This document shows positions 1 to 7,596 of a DNA stretch of 64,000 nucleotides, piece after piece. How positions within the stretch are numbered: the first letter of the stretch is position 1; each line of letters starts with the position of its first letter. Under the pieces are notes generated by a model. It ran no database searches. It worked only from the letters and a program-made list of their open reading frames with translations, and was not told where the DNA came from. Source of the DNA: Actinomycetospora soli (lineage in GTDB: Bacteria > Actinomycetota > Actinomycetes > Mycobacteriales > Pseudonocardiaceae); assembly GCF_021026295.1 (NCBI RefSeq), contig NZ_JAJNDA010000008.1, positions 1 to 64,000 of the forward strand. Reading direction: 5' to 3'. The position numbers were made by a program, and so were the translations under genes.

Positions 1-2072
1 GGGCTCGCGGGGCGGGGGCGCTCGGCGGCCGGGGCGGGGGCACCACCCGCGGAGGCGCGTGCGGCGCTCGGGCGCTGGAACTGCGGCCGACCGCCGGACG
101 CGCCGTTCTCCGCCCGCTGCGGCTCGGGCCGGGCCGGACGCTGGGGTTCGGGCGCGGGCTCCGGCCGGGACGGGCGTTGCGGAGCCTGGGGCGCGGCCGC
201 GCGGGCGGGCGCACCGCCACGGCCGCCGTCCGACGACGGGCCGCTCGCCTGCTGGCCCGCCGCGTCGGTGGCCCGGACCGCCCACTCGCCGGACAGCACC
301 CGCGAGAGCGCGGCCGTGACGTGGCCGGCGCGGTTCGGCTGCGAGAGCTGGCGGGCGAGCGGGGCCGTCGGCATCGCGAGCACGACCGTGGTGCCCTCGA
401 CCGCGGCGACCGTGGCGTTCTGCAGCAGCGCGTGGGTGGGCTTGTTGCCCTCCCGCACGGCGGCCATGACCTCCGACCACACGCGGCGGAGGTCGGCCGC
501 CGTCATCGCCCCGGGCGCGGCCGGGGCCTGCGCGGCCGGGGCCGCCGGCTCCGGGCGGGCGTCCTCGCGCGGCGGCTCCGGCCGAGCCGGTTCCCGCCGA
601 GCAGGCTCCTGGCGCGCGGACTCCTGGCGGGCCGGTTCCTGGCGGGCCGGTTCCTGCCGTGGCGCCTGCGCCGCGGGTTCGCGCGCCGGGGCCTCGCCCC
701 GCTCGGGACGCGGGGCCTCGACGGTGGCCGTCGGCCGGCCGGTGGGCGGCGCGACGGTGGCGTCCTGCTCGTCGGCGCGCGGCGGCGGGGTGGGCGCCGG
801 TGCGGCCGGTTCGGCCTGCCGCTGCGAGGGGCGCTGGAAGCGGGGCTCGCCCGCCGGCTCCGGCCCGTCGTCGGGAACGGCCAGGGGGCCGCCGGCGCTC
901 GCGGTCGCCCCGGCCTGCAGCCGCCGCTCGACGCCCTCGAGGCGCTGCACCAGCGCCGCGTCCGACGCGGACGCCGCGGGCAGCAGCATGCGCGCGCAGA
1001 CGAGCTCGAGGAGCAGCCGCGGGGCCGTCGCCCCGCGCATCTCGGTGAGCGCGGTGTGCACCAGCTCCGCGTGCCGGGCGAGCGCGGCGGGGCCGAGGCG
1101 CTGTGCCTGGTCGACCATGCGGGCCATCTCGTCGGCCGGGACGTCGACGAGGCCCTTGTCCGCGGCGTCGGGCACCGCGTGGACGAGGATCAGGTCGCGC
1201 AGGCGCTGCAGCAGGTCCGCGGCGAACCGTCGGGGGTCGTGCCCCGCCTCGACGAGCCGGTCGACCGCGCCGAAGACCGCGGCGCCGTCCTGGGCGCCGA
1301 GCGCGTCGACGACGTCGTCGAGGATCGCGACGTCGGTGACCCCGAGCAGCCCGACCGCCCGTGCGTAGGTGACGCCCTGCTCGTCGGCCCCCGCGAGCAG
1401 CTGGTCGAGCACCGAGAGCGAGTCACGCGCCGAGCCCCCGCCCGCACGGATGACCAGGGGGTACACGGCCGGCTCGACCCGCACGCCCTCCTCGTCGCAG
1501 ATGCGCTCGAGCAGCGCCCGCAGCGTGCTCGGCGGGAGCAGGCGGAACGGGTAGTGGTGCGTGCGCGACCGGATGGTGGGCAGGACCTTGTCCGGCTCCG
1601 TGGTCGCGAACACGAAGATCAGGTGCTCCGGCGGCTCCTCGACCACCTTCAGCAGCGCGTTGAACGCCGCCGTGGTGACCATGTGCGCCTCGTCGATGAT
1701 GAAGACGCGGTACCGGGAGTTGACCGGCGCGTAGGCGGCCTTGTCCCGCAGGTCGCGCGCCTCGTCGACGGTGCCGTGGCTCGCCGCGTCCATCTCCGTG
1801 ACGTCGAGCGACCCGGGCCCGTTCGGTGCGAGCGCGACGCAGGACTGGCAGACCCCGCACGGATCGGGCGTGGGGCCCTGCTCGCAGTTCAGCGAGCGGG
1901 CCATGATCCGCGCCGACGACGTCTTCCCGCAGCCACGCGGCCCGGAGAACAGGTAGGCGTGGTTGATCCGGCCGGCGGTCAGCGCCGTGCGCAGCGGCTC
2001 GGTGACGTGCTCCTGCCCGACGACCTCGGCGAAGGTGCCGGGTCGGTATCTGCGGTAGAGAGCGAGTGCCAT
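1..2072 (-). CDS. dnaX: DNA polymerase III subunit gamma/tau (3' end outside window)
   Basis: Clamp-loader ATPase of the replicative DNA polymerase III. The N-terminus reads MALALYRRYR, the classic DnaX start. The Walker A motif GPRGCGKT lies near residues 44-51. Four zinc-binding cysteines lie near residues 63, 72, 75 and 78, followed by a DEAH Walker B near residue 115 and the sensor stretch with SRTHHYPFRL. After about residue 400 the protein becomes a Pro/Ala/Glu-rich linker with repeated RQEPA units, then a conserved block near residue 520 that resembles the tau C-terminal region. The frame stays open to base 1, so the stop lies outside the window. The neighbouring SRP RNA gene on the same strand is the common actinobacterial arrangement. 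Confidence 0.96.
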   Translation of the reverse strand, partial: MALALYRRYRPGTFAEVVGQEHVTEPLRTALTAGRINHAYLFSGPRGCGKTSSARIMARSLNCEQGPTPDPCGVCQSCVALAPNGPGSLDVTEMDAASHGTVDEARDLRDKAAYAPVNSRYRVFIIDEAHMVTTAAFNALLKVVEEPPEHLIFVFATTEPDKVLPTIRSRTHHYPFRLLPPSTLRALLERICDEEGVRVEPAVYPLVIRAGGGSARDSLSVLDQLLAGADEQGVTYARAVGLLGVTDVAILDDVVDALGAQDGAAVFGAVDRLVEAGHDPRRFAADLLQRLRDLILVHAVPDAADKGLVDVPADEMARMVDQAQRLGPAALARHAELVHTALTEMRGATAPRLLLELVCARMLLPAASASDAALVQRLEGVERRLQAGATASAGGPLAVPDDGPEPAGEPRFQRPSQRQAEPAAPAPTPPPRADEQDATVAPPTGRPTATVEAPRPERGEAPAREPAAQAPRQEPARQEPARQESARQEPARREPARPEPPREDARPEPAAPAAQAPAAPGAMTAADLRRVWSEVMAAVREGNKPTHALLQNATVAAVEGTTVVLAMPTAPLARQLSQPNRAGHVTAALSRVLSGEWAVRATDAAGQQASGPSSDGGRGGAPARAAAPQAPQRPSRPEPAPEPQRPARPEPQRAENGASGGRPQFQRPSAARASAGGAPAPAAERPRPAS

Positions 2073-2160
2073 CAGACCCGCTCCAGCTCCGCTGCGCTTC
2101 GTGTCGCCACGATCGCGAGGCTACGCGGGGGGTCCGACACCCCGGCCCCGGGGAAAGAAG

Positions 2161-2248
2161 GGGACCCCGCGCACCCGCCAGAGCCCGCTTACCCTTGCTG
2201 CCTTCCGGCCCTGGGGGAGTTCACAGGATGGACGCCGCGCGGGGTCCG
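2161..2248 (-). ncRNA. ffs: Signal recognition particle RNA (small bacterial 4.5S type)
   Basis: Read on the minus strand, the sequence contains the universally conserved SRP tetraloop and asymmetric loop region GGCCGGAAGGCAGCAAGGG. It is flanked by arms that pair into one long hairpin: GGGACCCC at 2161-2168 on the plus strand against GGGGTCC at 2241-2247. The length of roughly 90 nt fits the short SRP RNA that binds Ffh. It sits 88 bp upstream of dnaX on the same strand. The exact ends are estimated from the terminal pairing. Confidence 0.9.
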
Positions 2249-2337
2249 GGGACGACTGTACCGGTCCGCGGACCCACCGCCGACGGGGTGGGGGTCGGGC
2301 GCCCGACCTCGCGGGGAGCCCCTGTACCCTCGTCGAC

Positions 2338-2425
2338 GGAGGATTGGCCGAGCGGCCTAAGGCGCACGATTGGAAATCGTGTTGGGCTAACACCCTCACG
2401 GGTTCGAATCCCGTATCCTCCGCCA
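2338..2425 (+). tRNA. tRNA-Ser (anticodon GGA)
   Basis: The acceptor arms GGAGGAT (2338-2344) and ATCCTCC (2415-2421) pair perfectly. They are followed by discriminator G and an encoded CCA (2423-2425). The anticodon loop reads TTGGAAA, giving anticodon GGA, and the T-loop is GGTTCGAATCC. The long variable arm (GTTGGGCTAACACCCTCAC) is typical of a class II serine tRNA. Confidence 0.97.
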
Positions 2426-2434
2426 GCTCCACGA

Positions 2435-2466
2435 GACGCCGGGTCCCCTCCACGGGGCCCGGCGTC
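2435..2466 (+). terminator. Hairpin terminator after tRNA-Ser(GGA)
   Basis: A 13-bp stem, GACGCCGGGTCCC against GGGGCCCGGCGTC with one G-T pair, begins 10 nt after the tRNA CCA end. It has no clear T-run, as is usual in very GC-rich actinobacteria. Confidence 0.6.
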
Positions 2467-2510
2467 CGTCGTTGCGGGCACGGGCGTCGTGGCGCCGTCC
2501 CGACGTCAGG

Positions 2511-2535
2511 TGTCAGCCGTGTGCCACCGCTGACG
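2511..2535 (+). repeat. 25-bp dyad repeat R3, copy 1
   Basis: The 25 bases are repeated exactly, in inverse orientation, at 29309-29333. The sequence is an imperfect dyad: TGTCAGCCGTG, then TGC, then CACCGCTGACG, with 9 of 11 pairs. Both copies lie just beyond the stop codon of a minus-strand TetR gene. Confidence 0.75.
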
Positions 2536-2560
2536 CTCGCAGGCCGCCGGCGACCCGCCG

Positions 2561-3139
2561 TCAGGAACGCAGCCCCCGGACGAGCAGGGTGGCGAGCTGC
2601 TCGTAGGCCTCGGCGTCGTCGAGCCCCGTGGTCGCCGCGATCCGGCGCTGCTGGATGGCCTCCATCGTCGACGCGACGACCTCGGCGGCGAAGGCCACGT
2701 GCACGTCGCGGAAGGCGCCGGACTCCACGCCCTCGGTGATGATCTCGCGGACGCGGCGCGCGGCGGCGCGGGTGTTGCGCTGGTAGATGTCGGCGGCCGG
2801 CGCGAAGGACGCGACGTCCTCGAAGAACGCGGCCGAGGCGGGCGCCAGCTCGGCGGAGACGGCGCGCAGGTAGGCGGCGAGGCGGTCGGCGGGTGCGGAG
2901 CGGGTGGCGACCGCCGCCTCGACCCGGTCGGTGGCCGCCCGGAAGAAGCGGACCACGGCCGCCGTCACGAGCTGTTCCTTCGACCCGGCCAGCCCGTAGA
3001 GCGTCCGCTTGGAGCAGCGCAGCCGGGCCGCGACGTCGTCGAGCGTGAAGCCCGCGAACCCCTCGGCGAGGACCAGCTCGACGAGGGCGTCGGCGAGCTC
3101 GTCCCGCCGCGCGGCGCCGCGGCGCACCGGTGAGGCCAT
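2561..3139 (-). CDS. TetR-family transcriptional regulator
   Basis: A 192-residue one-component repressor. The N-terminal helix-turn-helix covers about residues 30-65 (FTLDDVAARLRCSKRTLYGL), the usual TetR DNA-binding core. The C-terminal ligand domain is all-helical and not identifiable. It is divergent from an acyl-CoA dehydrogenase gene 73 bp away, and a perfect 11-bp inverted repeat lies between them. This suggests that it represses both genes and responds to an acyl-CoA or related ligand. That link is inferred from context only. Confidence 0.9.
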   Translation of the reverse strand: MASPVRRGAARRDELADALVELVLAEGFAGFTLDDVAARLRCSKRTLYGLAGSKEQLVTAAVVRFFRAATDRVEAAVATRSAPADRLAAYLRAVSAELAPASAAFFEDVASFAPAADIYQRNTRAAARRVREIITEGVESGAFRDVHVAFAAEVVASTMEAIQQRRIAATTGLDDAEAYEQLATLLVRGLRS

Positions 3140-3170
3140 CTGGAAATCCTAGCGCGTCGACGCTACTCTC

Positions 3171-3202
3171 ATCGGTACTGACGTTCCGCTATCAGTACCG
3201 AT
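3171..3202. promoter_or_regulatory. TetR operator in divergent promoter
   Basis: A perfect inverted repeat, ATCGGTACTGA (3171-3181) and TCAGTACCGAT (3192-3202), with a 10-nt spacer. It lies 31 bp upstream of the TetR start and 10 bp upstream of the acyl-CoA dehydrogenase start, so it would cover both promoters. The size and symmetry match TetR-family operators. Binding is inferred. Confidence 0.75.
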
Positions 3203-3212
3203 AGGACGTGAC

Positions 3213-4358
3213 ATGGCTGTCGACCGCCTCCTGCCCACCGACGAGGCCCGGGCGCTGATCGAGCTCACCCGCGAGGTCGCCGACAAGGAGCTGGCGACCC
3301 GCGTGGACGACCACGAGCGCGGCGACGGGATGTATCCCGAGGGCCTGTTCCGCACCCTCGGCGAGACCGGCCTGCTCGGGCTGCCCTACCCGGAGGAGTA
3401 CGGCGGCGGCGCGCAGCCCTACGAGGTCTACCTGCAGGTCCTCGAGGAGCTCGCCGCGCGCTGGGCGACGGTGGCGGTGACGACGAGCGTGCACGGGCTC
3501 GCGTGCTTCCCGGTGGCCACGTTCGGCACCGAGGAGCAGAAGCAGGAGTGGCTGCCGCGCATGCTCGCCGGCGAACTGGTCGGCGGCTACAGCCTCTCCG
3601 AGCCGCACGCGGGCTCGGACGCCGCGGCGCTGCGCTGCCGCGCCGAGCAGGGCGACGACGGGAACTACCGCATCACCGGCGAGAAGGCCTGGATCACCCA
3701 CGGCGGCAAGGCCGACTTCTACGCGCTGTTCGCCCGCACCGGCGAGGGCAGCCGCGGCGTCACGTGCTTCCTCGCCCCGGGCGAGACCGAGGGCCTCACG
3801 TTCGGCCGGCCCGAGGAGAAGATGGGCCTGCACGCGGTGCCGACGACGAGCGCCACCTGGGACGGCGGGGTCATCGAGGCCGACCGTCGGATCGGCGACG
3901 AGGGCCAGGGCCTCCAGATCGCGTTCGCCGCGCTCGACTCCGGGCGCCTCGGGATCGCCGCGTGCGCCGTGGGGCTCGCGCAGGCCGCGCTCGACGCCGC
4001 CGTCGCGTACGCGAACGAGCGGCAGGCCTTCGGCAAGCGCATCGTCGACCACCAGGGCCTCGGCTTCGTGCTCGCCGACATGGCCGCCGCGGTCGACTCG
4101 GCCCGCGCCACGTACCTCGACGCCGCCCGTCGCAAGGACGCCGGCGTGCCCTACTCGCGCCAGGCCTCCGTCGCGAAGCTGGTCGCCACCGACGCGGCGA
4201 TGAAGGTGACCACGGACGCGGTGCAGGTGTTCGGCGGCGCCGGCTACACCCGCGACTTCCCGGTCGAGCGGTACATGCGCGAGGCCAAGATCATGCAGAT
4301 CTTCGAGGGCACCAACCAGATCCAGCGTCTGGTGATCTCGAGGCACTTCGCGCACTGA
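3213..4358 (+). CDS. Acyl-CoA dehydrogenase
   Basis: A 381-residue FAD-dependent enzyme that would introduce a trans-2 double bond into an acyl-CoA in fatty-acid or branched-chain catabolism, passing electrons to ETF. The signature block YSLSEPHAGSDAAAL is near residue 130 and GEKAWITHGG is near residue 155. The C-terminal helix block has QVFGGAGYTRDFPVERYMRE and the active-site stretch IFEGTNQIQRLVI. The length is normal for the family. The start is ATG with a GGA-type site a few bases upstream. It is divergent from a TetR gene and probably controlled by it. Substrate chain length cannot be read from the sequence. Confidence 0.95.
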   Translation: MAVDRLLPTDEARALIELTREVADKELATRVDDHERGDGMYPEGLFRTLGETGLLGLPYPEEYGGGAQPYEVYLQVLEELAARWATVAVTTSVHGLACFPVATFGTEEQKQEWLPRMLAGELVGGYSLSEPHAGSDAAALRCRAEQGDDGNYRITGEKAWITHGGKADFYALFARTGEGSRGVTCFLAPGETEGLTFGRPEEKMGLHAVPTTSATWDGGVIEADRRIGDEGQGLQIAFAALDSGRLGIAACAVGLAQAALDAAVAYANERQAFGKRIVDHQGLGFVLADMAAAVDSARATYLDAARRKDAGVPYSRQASVAKLVATDAAMKVTTDAVQVFGGAGYTRDFPVERYMREAKIMQIFEGTNQIQRLVISRHFAH

Positions 4359-4382
4359 ATCGCCCGTGGCGGACACTGACGG

Positions 4383-5159
4383 GTGATGCGCGGATTCCTC
4401 ATCACCCTGGCCGTGCTGGCCGTCCTGCTCGTCGGCGTCGACCTCGGGGCCCGGTTCGTGGCCCAGGACCGGGTGGCGTCGCAGCTGCAGACGCAGCTGG
4501 AGCTCGACGCCGAGCCGAGCGTGGACATCCACGGCTTCCCGTTCCTGACGCAGGCTGCGGCCGGGGAGTACCCGTCGGTCACCCTGACCGCCGAGCACAT
4601 CCCGTACCGCCAGCTGCGCGACATCACGCTGGTCGCCGACCTCGGGGACGTCAGCCTGCCCCCGCAGTCGCTCGTCGACGGCACCGTCCGCTCCATCCCG
4701 GCGCGGACGGTGACCGCGAGCGCGCAGGTCGACCCGGCGGACCTCGCGCGCATCCTCAAGGTCTCCGACGTGACGGTGCAGCCGGTCACCGCCCAGACGC
4801 TCGAGGCGCGGGGGGCGAAGGTCGCGAACATCGACCCGTCGCAGGCGGTGGAGCTGACCTCGACCACGAGCGTCCTGGGCCAGCAGGTCCGTGCCTCGGT
4901 GATCGCGACCTTCCGGCTCGCCGGAGGACAGATCGTGCTCTCGGCGCGGGACATCGCGGTCGACGCCGGTGACGCCCCGTCGTCGGTCTCCGGGGCCGTG
5001 ACGAGCGCCCTGCGGTCCCGGCTGGGCACCTACTCCGCCCGCCTCGACCCCGGTCAGCTGCCGTTCTCGATCACGGCCACCGACCTGCGCGCGGAGGACG
5101 GCAAGCTCGTCGTCTCCGGCACCGCCGAGGACGTCGACCTCCTCGGTGGCTCGCTGTAG
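4383..5159 (+). CDS. LmeA-like (DUF2993) phospholipid-binding protein
   Basis: A 258-residue protein with an N-terminal hydrophobic helix (FLITLAVLAVLLVGVDLGARF) that acts as a signal anchor, then an extracytoplasmic beta-rich domain. The block DIHGFPFLTQAAAGEYPSV is characteristic of the DUF2993/LmeA family. In mycobacteria LmeA binds phosphatidylinositides and supports mannan elongation in the periplasm. The start is ambiguous between GTG at 4383 and ATG at 4386. It lies 24 bp after the acyl-CoA dehydrogenase gene on the same strand. Confidence 0.85.
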   Translation: MMRGFLITLAVLAVLLVGVDLGARFVAQDRVASQLQTQLELDAEPSVDIHGFPFLTQAAAGEYPSVTLTAEHIPYRQLRDITLVADLGDVSLPPQSLVDGTVRSIPARTVTASAQVDPADLARILKVSDVTVQPVTAQTLEARGAKVANIDPSQAVELTSTTSVLGQQVRASVIATFRLAGGQIVLSARDIAVDAGDAPSSVSGAVTSALRSRLGTYSARLDPGQLPFSITATDLRAEDGKLVVSGTAEDVDLLGGSL

Positions 5160-5183
5160 TGGCCCGCGTGACAGGCTGACGCC

Positions 5184-6182
5184 GTGCAGACCATCCGCTG
5201 GGGCATCGCCGGACCGGGCCGGATCGCGGCGAACGTCGCCCGGGACCTCGTGGCGGTGGAGGGCACCGAGCTGGCCGCGGTCGGCTCCCGCTCGGCCGAG
5301 CGCGCGGAGGCCTTCGCGGCGGAGCACGGCGCGGCGCGGGCGCACGGCTCGTACCGCGCGCTCGTCGACGACCCCGCAGTCGACGCGATCTACATCGCGA
5401 CCCCGCACCCCCAGCACGCCGACCTCGCCGTCGCCGCACTCGAGGCGGGCAAGGCGGTGCTGGTGGAGAAGACCTTCACCGCGACCCTCGCCGGGGCGTG
5501 GCGCGTGGTCGACACGGCCCGCCGGCACGGGGTGTTCGCGATGGAGGCAATGTGGACGCGCTTCCAGCCCGCCGTGGTGCGCGCCCGGGAGATCTACGAG
5601 GCCGGGGAGATCGGCGAGGTCCGGTCCGTGCAGGCCGACCTCGGCACCGTGCGCGACGTCGACCCCGCCGACCGGCTGTTCAACGCCGAGCTCGGCGGCG
5701 GCGCGCTGCTCGACCTCGCCGTCTACCCCGTCTCCTTCGCGCAGATGGTGCTCGGCGGGAACCCGTCGCGGGTCCACGCGGTCGGCCGGATGGAGACGAC
5801 GGGGGTGGACGCGGAGAACGCGCTGCTCCTGGCGTGGGACGACGGGCGGTTCGCCACCGCCCAGACGTCCTTCCACTCGCCGTCGCCCGGGCAGGCCCGC
5901 ATCTTCGGGTCCACCGGCTGGATCGACGTGCTCCCCCGCTTCCACCACCCGACGACGATCGTCGTCCACCGCTCCCCCGACGACCCCGGTGAGCGCCTGG
6001 AGCTCCCCGCGACCGGCGCCGGCTACTCGCACGAGATCGTCGAGGTGAACGCCTGCCTGCGCGCCGGGTGGACCGAGTCGACCGTGATGCCGCTCGACGA
6101 CACCCTCGCCGTGCAGGGCGTCCTCGCGGAGGCCGCGGACCAGCTGGGGCTGACGTTCAGCGAGGTCGCGGTCTCCCTGTAG
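5184..6182 (+). CDS. Gfo/Idh/MocA-family NAD(P)-dependent oxidoreductase
   Basis: A 332-residue dehydrogenase. The N-terminal Rossmann fold starts with WGIAGPGRIAANVARDL (GxGxxA type). The conserved catalytic lysine sits in LVEKTFT near residue 98, where the family usually has EKP. The C-terminal alpha/beta domain begins near residue 120. The overall pattern is closest to the dihydrodiol/glucose-fructose oxidoreductase branch. It starts with GTG at 5184, 24 bp after the LmeA-like gene. Its 3' end overlaps the convergent DUF429 gene by 26 bp. The substrate is unknown. Confidence 0.9.
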   Translation: MQTIRWGIAGPGRIAANVARDLVAVEGTELAAVGSRSAERAEAFAAEHGAARAHGSYRALVDDPAVDAIYIATPHPQHADLAVAALEAGKAVLVEKTFTATLAGAWRVVDTARRHGVFAMEAMWTRFQPAVVRAREIYEAGEIGEVRSVQADLGTVRDVDPADRLFNAELGGGALLDLAVYPVSFAQMVLGGNPSRVHAVGRMETTGVDAENALLLAWDDGRFATAQTSFHSPSPGQARIFGSTGWIDVLPRFHHPTTIVVHRSPDDPGERLELPATGAGYSHEIVEVNACLRAGWTESTVMPLDDTLAVQGVLAEAADQLGLTFSEVAVSL

Positions 6183-6954
6183 GCGGCAGCCACAGCCGGC
6201 CCTCGATGCCCGACGCCGGGTCGGTGCGGGCCGGCAGCGCGGCGAGCTCGTCCGCGTGGTCGGCCATGCCGAGCGCGGCGAACGCGGCGTCGAGGGCGTC
6301 CTCGGTGTCGGCCGCGGCGTCCCGCAGGTCCGGCGGGATGCGGGGGTCGGCGTCGACCAGGGCGCGCCGCTGCTCCGCCGAGGACTTGACCACCGGCCCC
6401 GTCATCGACCGCGGGTAGATCTCGACGACGAGCACGCCCCGCGGGCCCGGCGCGGGGTCGAGCGGCCACACCCCGACGCCCGCGCGGCGCCACGCCCCCA
6501 GCAGCGCCATCCCGCGCACCGACCCGGTGCCCACTGCGCCGGCGCCGCCGATCTGGAAGGTCGACAAAGGGTTGAGTCCCCGGGCGCGGGCCTCGTGCTC
6601 GGTGTCGCGGTAGAGCTCGACGTCCCCTGGCTTCCGGGTGCCCGCGCGGCCCCAGAACGGCCGCTCGCACGCGCGCAGCCACGCCTCGCCCTCGTCGCGC
6701 GCGAGGTCCCACAGCTCCGGCAGCGTCGACACGCCGTGCCGGGCGGCGAACCACCGGGCCAGCCCGAAGGAGAAGTCCATCCCGACGACGACGGGCTCGG
6801 GTCCGTCGCGCAGGTCGAGCAGCAGGTCGCCCACCCCGGTCCGGTCCAGTCCGCCCCGGACGTCCAGGAGTCGGCCCGGTTCGGCCTCGGCCACCCGGAT
6901 GCGCTTCGCCGCCGCCCGCAGGTCCCCGGACCAGTCGACGGCGAGGATGCGCAC
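6157..6954 (-). CDS. DUF429 domain protein
   Basis: A 265-residue cytoplasmic protein with an RNase H-like opening, VRILAVDWSGD. This is the DUF429 signature: a beta strand ending in an acidic residue. A second acidic strand, VVVGMDFSFGLARWF, lies near residue 57. The biochemical role of the family is not established. The GTG start at 6954 is chosen because the domain begins there; the frame extends further upstream but without family sequence. It converges on the Gfo/Idh/MocA gene and overlaps its last 26 bp. Confidence 0.8.
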   Translation of the reverse strand: MRILAVDWSGDLRAAAKRIRVAEAEPGRLLDVRGGLDRTGVGDLLLDLRDGPEPVVVGMDFSFGLARWFAARHGVSTLPELWDLARDEGEAWLRACERPFWGRAGTRKPGDVELYRDTEHEARARGLNPLSTFQIGGAGAVGTGSVRGMALLGAWRRAGVGVWPLDPAPGPRGVLVVEIYPRSMTGPVVKSSAEQRRALVDADPRIPPDLRDAAADTEDALDAAFAALGMADHADELAALPARTDPASGIEGRLWLPPTGRPRPR

Positions 6955-7264
6955 GGAGGGCCATCCTGCCCGGCGGCCGCTCCGACCGATGCCGGCGGCA
7001 CCGGTTCCGGCGTGTGGTCGACGGGGGCGGCGAGGCCTCTGTCCGTTCGCGAGGGGATCACCCGTTCGTCGCAGTAGAACGACCGCTCGACCCTTGTACC
7101 GGACCGCTCGGCCTCCCGCTCGACGAGCCACACCATCCGGGACGATCTCGCCGCACCAATGGCCCCACCCGTCACAGGAGCGCAGAGTCCCCACTCGACC
7201 GCTCGTCGCGGGGCAGCTGCGCCGAACGGTCGACCGGACTACTCCAGGACTCAGGAGGACCACT
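6955..7264. other. Intergenic region upstream of the chaplin-like gene
   Basis: 310 bp between the divergent DUF429 gene and the small secreted-protein gene. Both promoters must lie here. No convincing open reading frame, RNA fold or repeat was seen. The only clear element is the strong ribosome-binding site AGGAGG at 7253-7258. Confidence 0.6.
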
Positions 7265-7537
7265 GTGGCCAAGCACCGTGCCCCGCGTCGGCCCAGCCGG
7301 CGTGCCGCCACCCCCATCGCCGCCCTCGCGCTGTCGGCGGCCGCCCTCACCGCCGTGGCCCCCACGGCGTCGGCCCACACCCGGACCGACGGGCGCGACG
7401 GCCCCTCCGGCGACGGCAACGTCGGCGTGCTCAACGACCTCACGCTGCTGCCCGTGAACGCGTGCGGGCTGCAGGTGCCGATCCTCGGGAGCATCCTCTC
7501 CGGCCCGCAGGCCAGCTGCTCCCAGACCGACGACTGA
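7265..7537 (+). CDS. Small secreted chaplin/rodlin-like protein
   Basis: A 90-residue precursor. A twin-basic N-terminus (RRPSRRAA) and a hydrophobic helix end at a likely signal peptidase site TASA-HT near residue 37. The mature part is about 53 residues with only two cysteines. It holds the stretch LLPVNACGLQVPILGSIL, which resembles the PVNVCG core of streptomycete chaplins and the PVN/VPIL stretch of rodlins. Such proteins self-assemble into hydrophobic surface films on aerial cells. The start is GTG with a perfect AGGAGG six bases upstream, so it is probably well expressed. Family assignment rests on a short motif and needs a profile search. Confidence 0.6.
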   Translation: MAKHRAPRRPSRRAATPIAALALSAAALTAVAPTASAHTRTDGRDGPSGDGNVGVLNDLTLLPVNACGLQVPILGSILSGPQASCSQTDD

Positions 7538-7555
7538 CCGGCGACCGACGGTGCG

Positions 7556-7596
7556 GGGCGTCCCCCGGTGAGCGAGTCGGGGGACGGGGGACGCCC
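7556..7596 (+). terminator. Hairpin terminator between convergent genes
   Basis: A perfect 12-bp stem, GGGCGTCCCCCG (7556-7567) against CGGGGGACGCCC (7585-7596). It lies between the secreted-protein gene and the convergent ligase-kinase gene and could serve both. Confidence 0.7.

Noticed and set aside
177-2360. Long plus-strand open frame opposite dnaX
   Set aside because: Its translation is Arg/Gly/Val-rich without family motifs. The minus strand carries clear DnaX motifs. It is a GC-rich shadow frame.
2338-2425. tRNA-Ser as a prophage or island attachment site
   Set aside because: No integrase, partial tRNA copy or foreign-looking block lies downstream. The same holds for the tRNA-Ser at 12943-13031.
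3192-6032. 946-codon minus-strand open frame over the acyl-CoA dehydrogenase, LmeA and oxidoreductase genes
   Set aside because: Spans three genes recognised on the plus strand and has shadow-type composition (Gly/Arg/Val/His).
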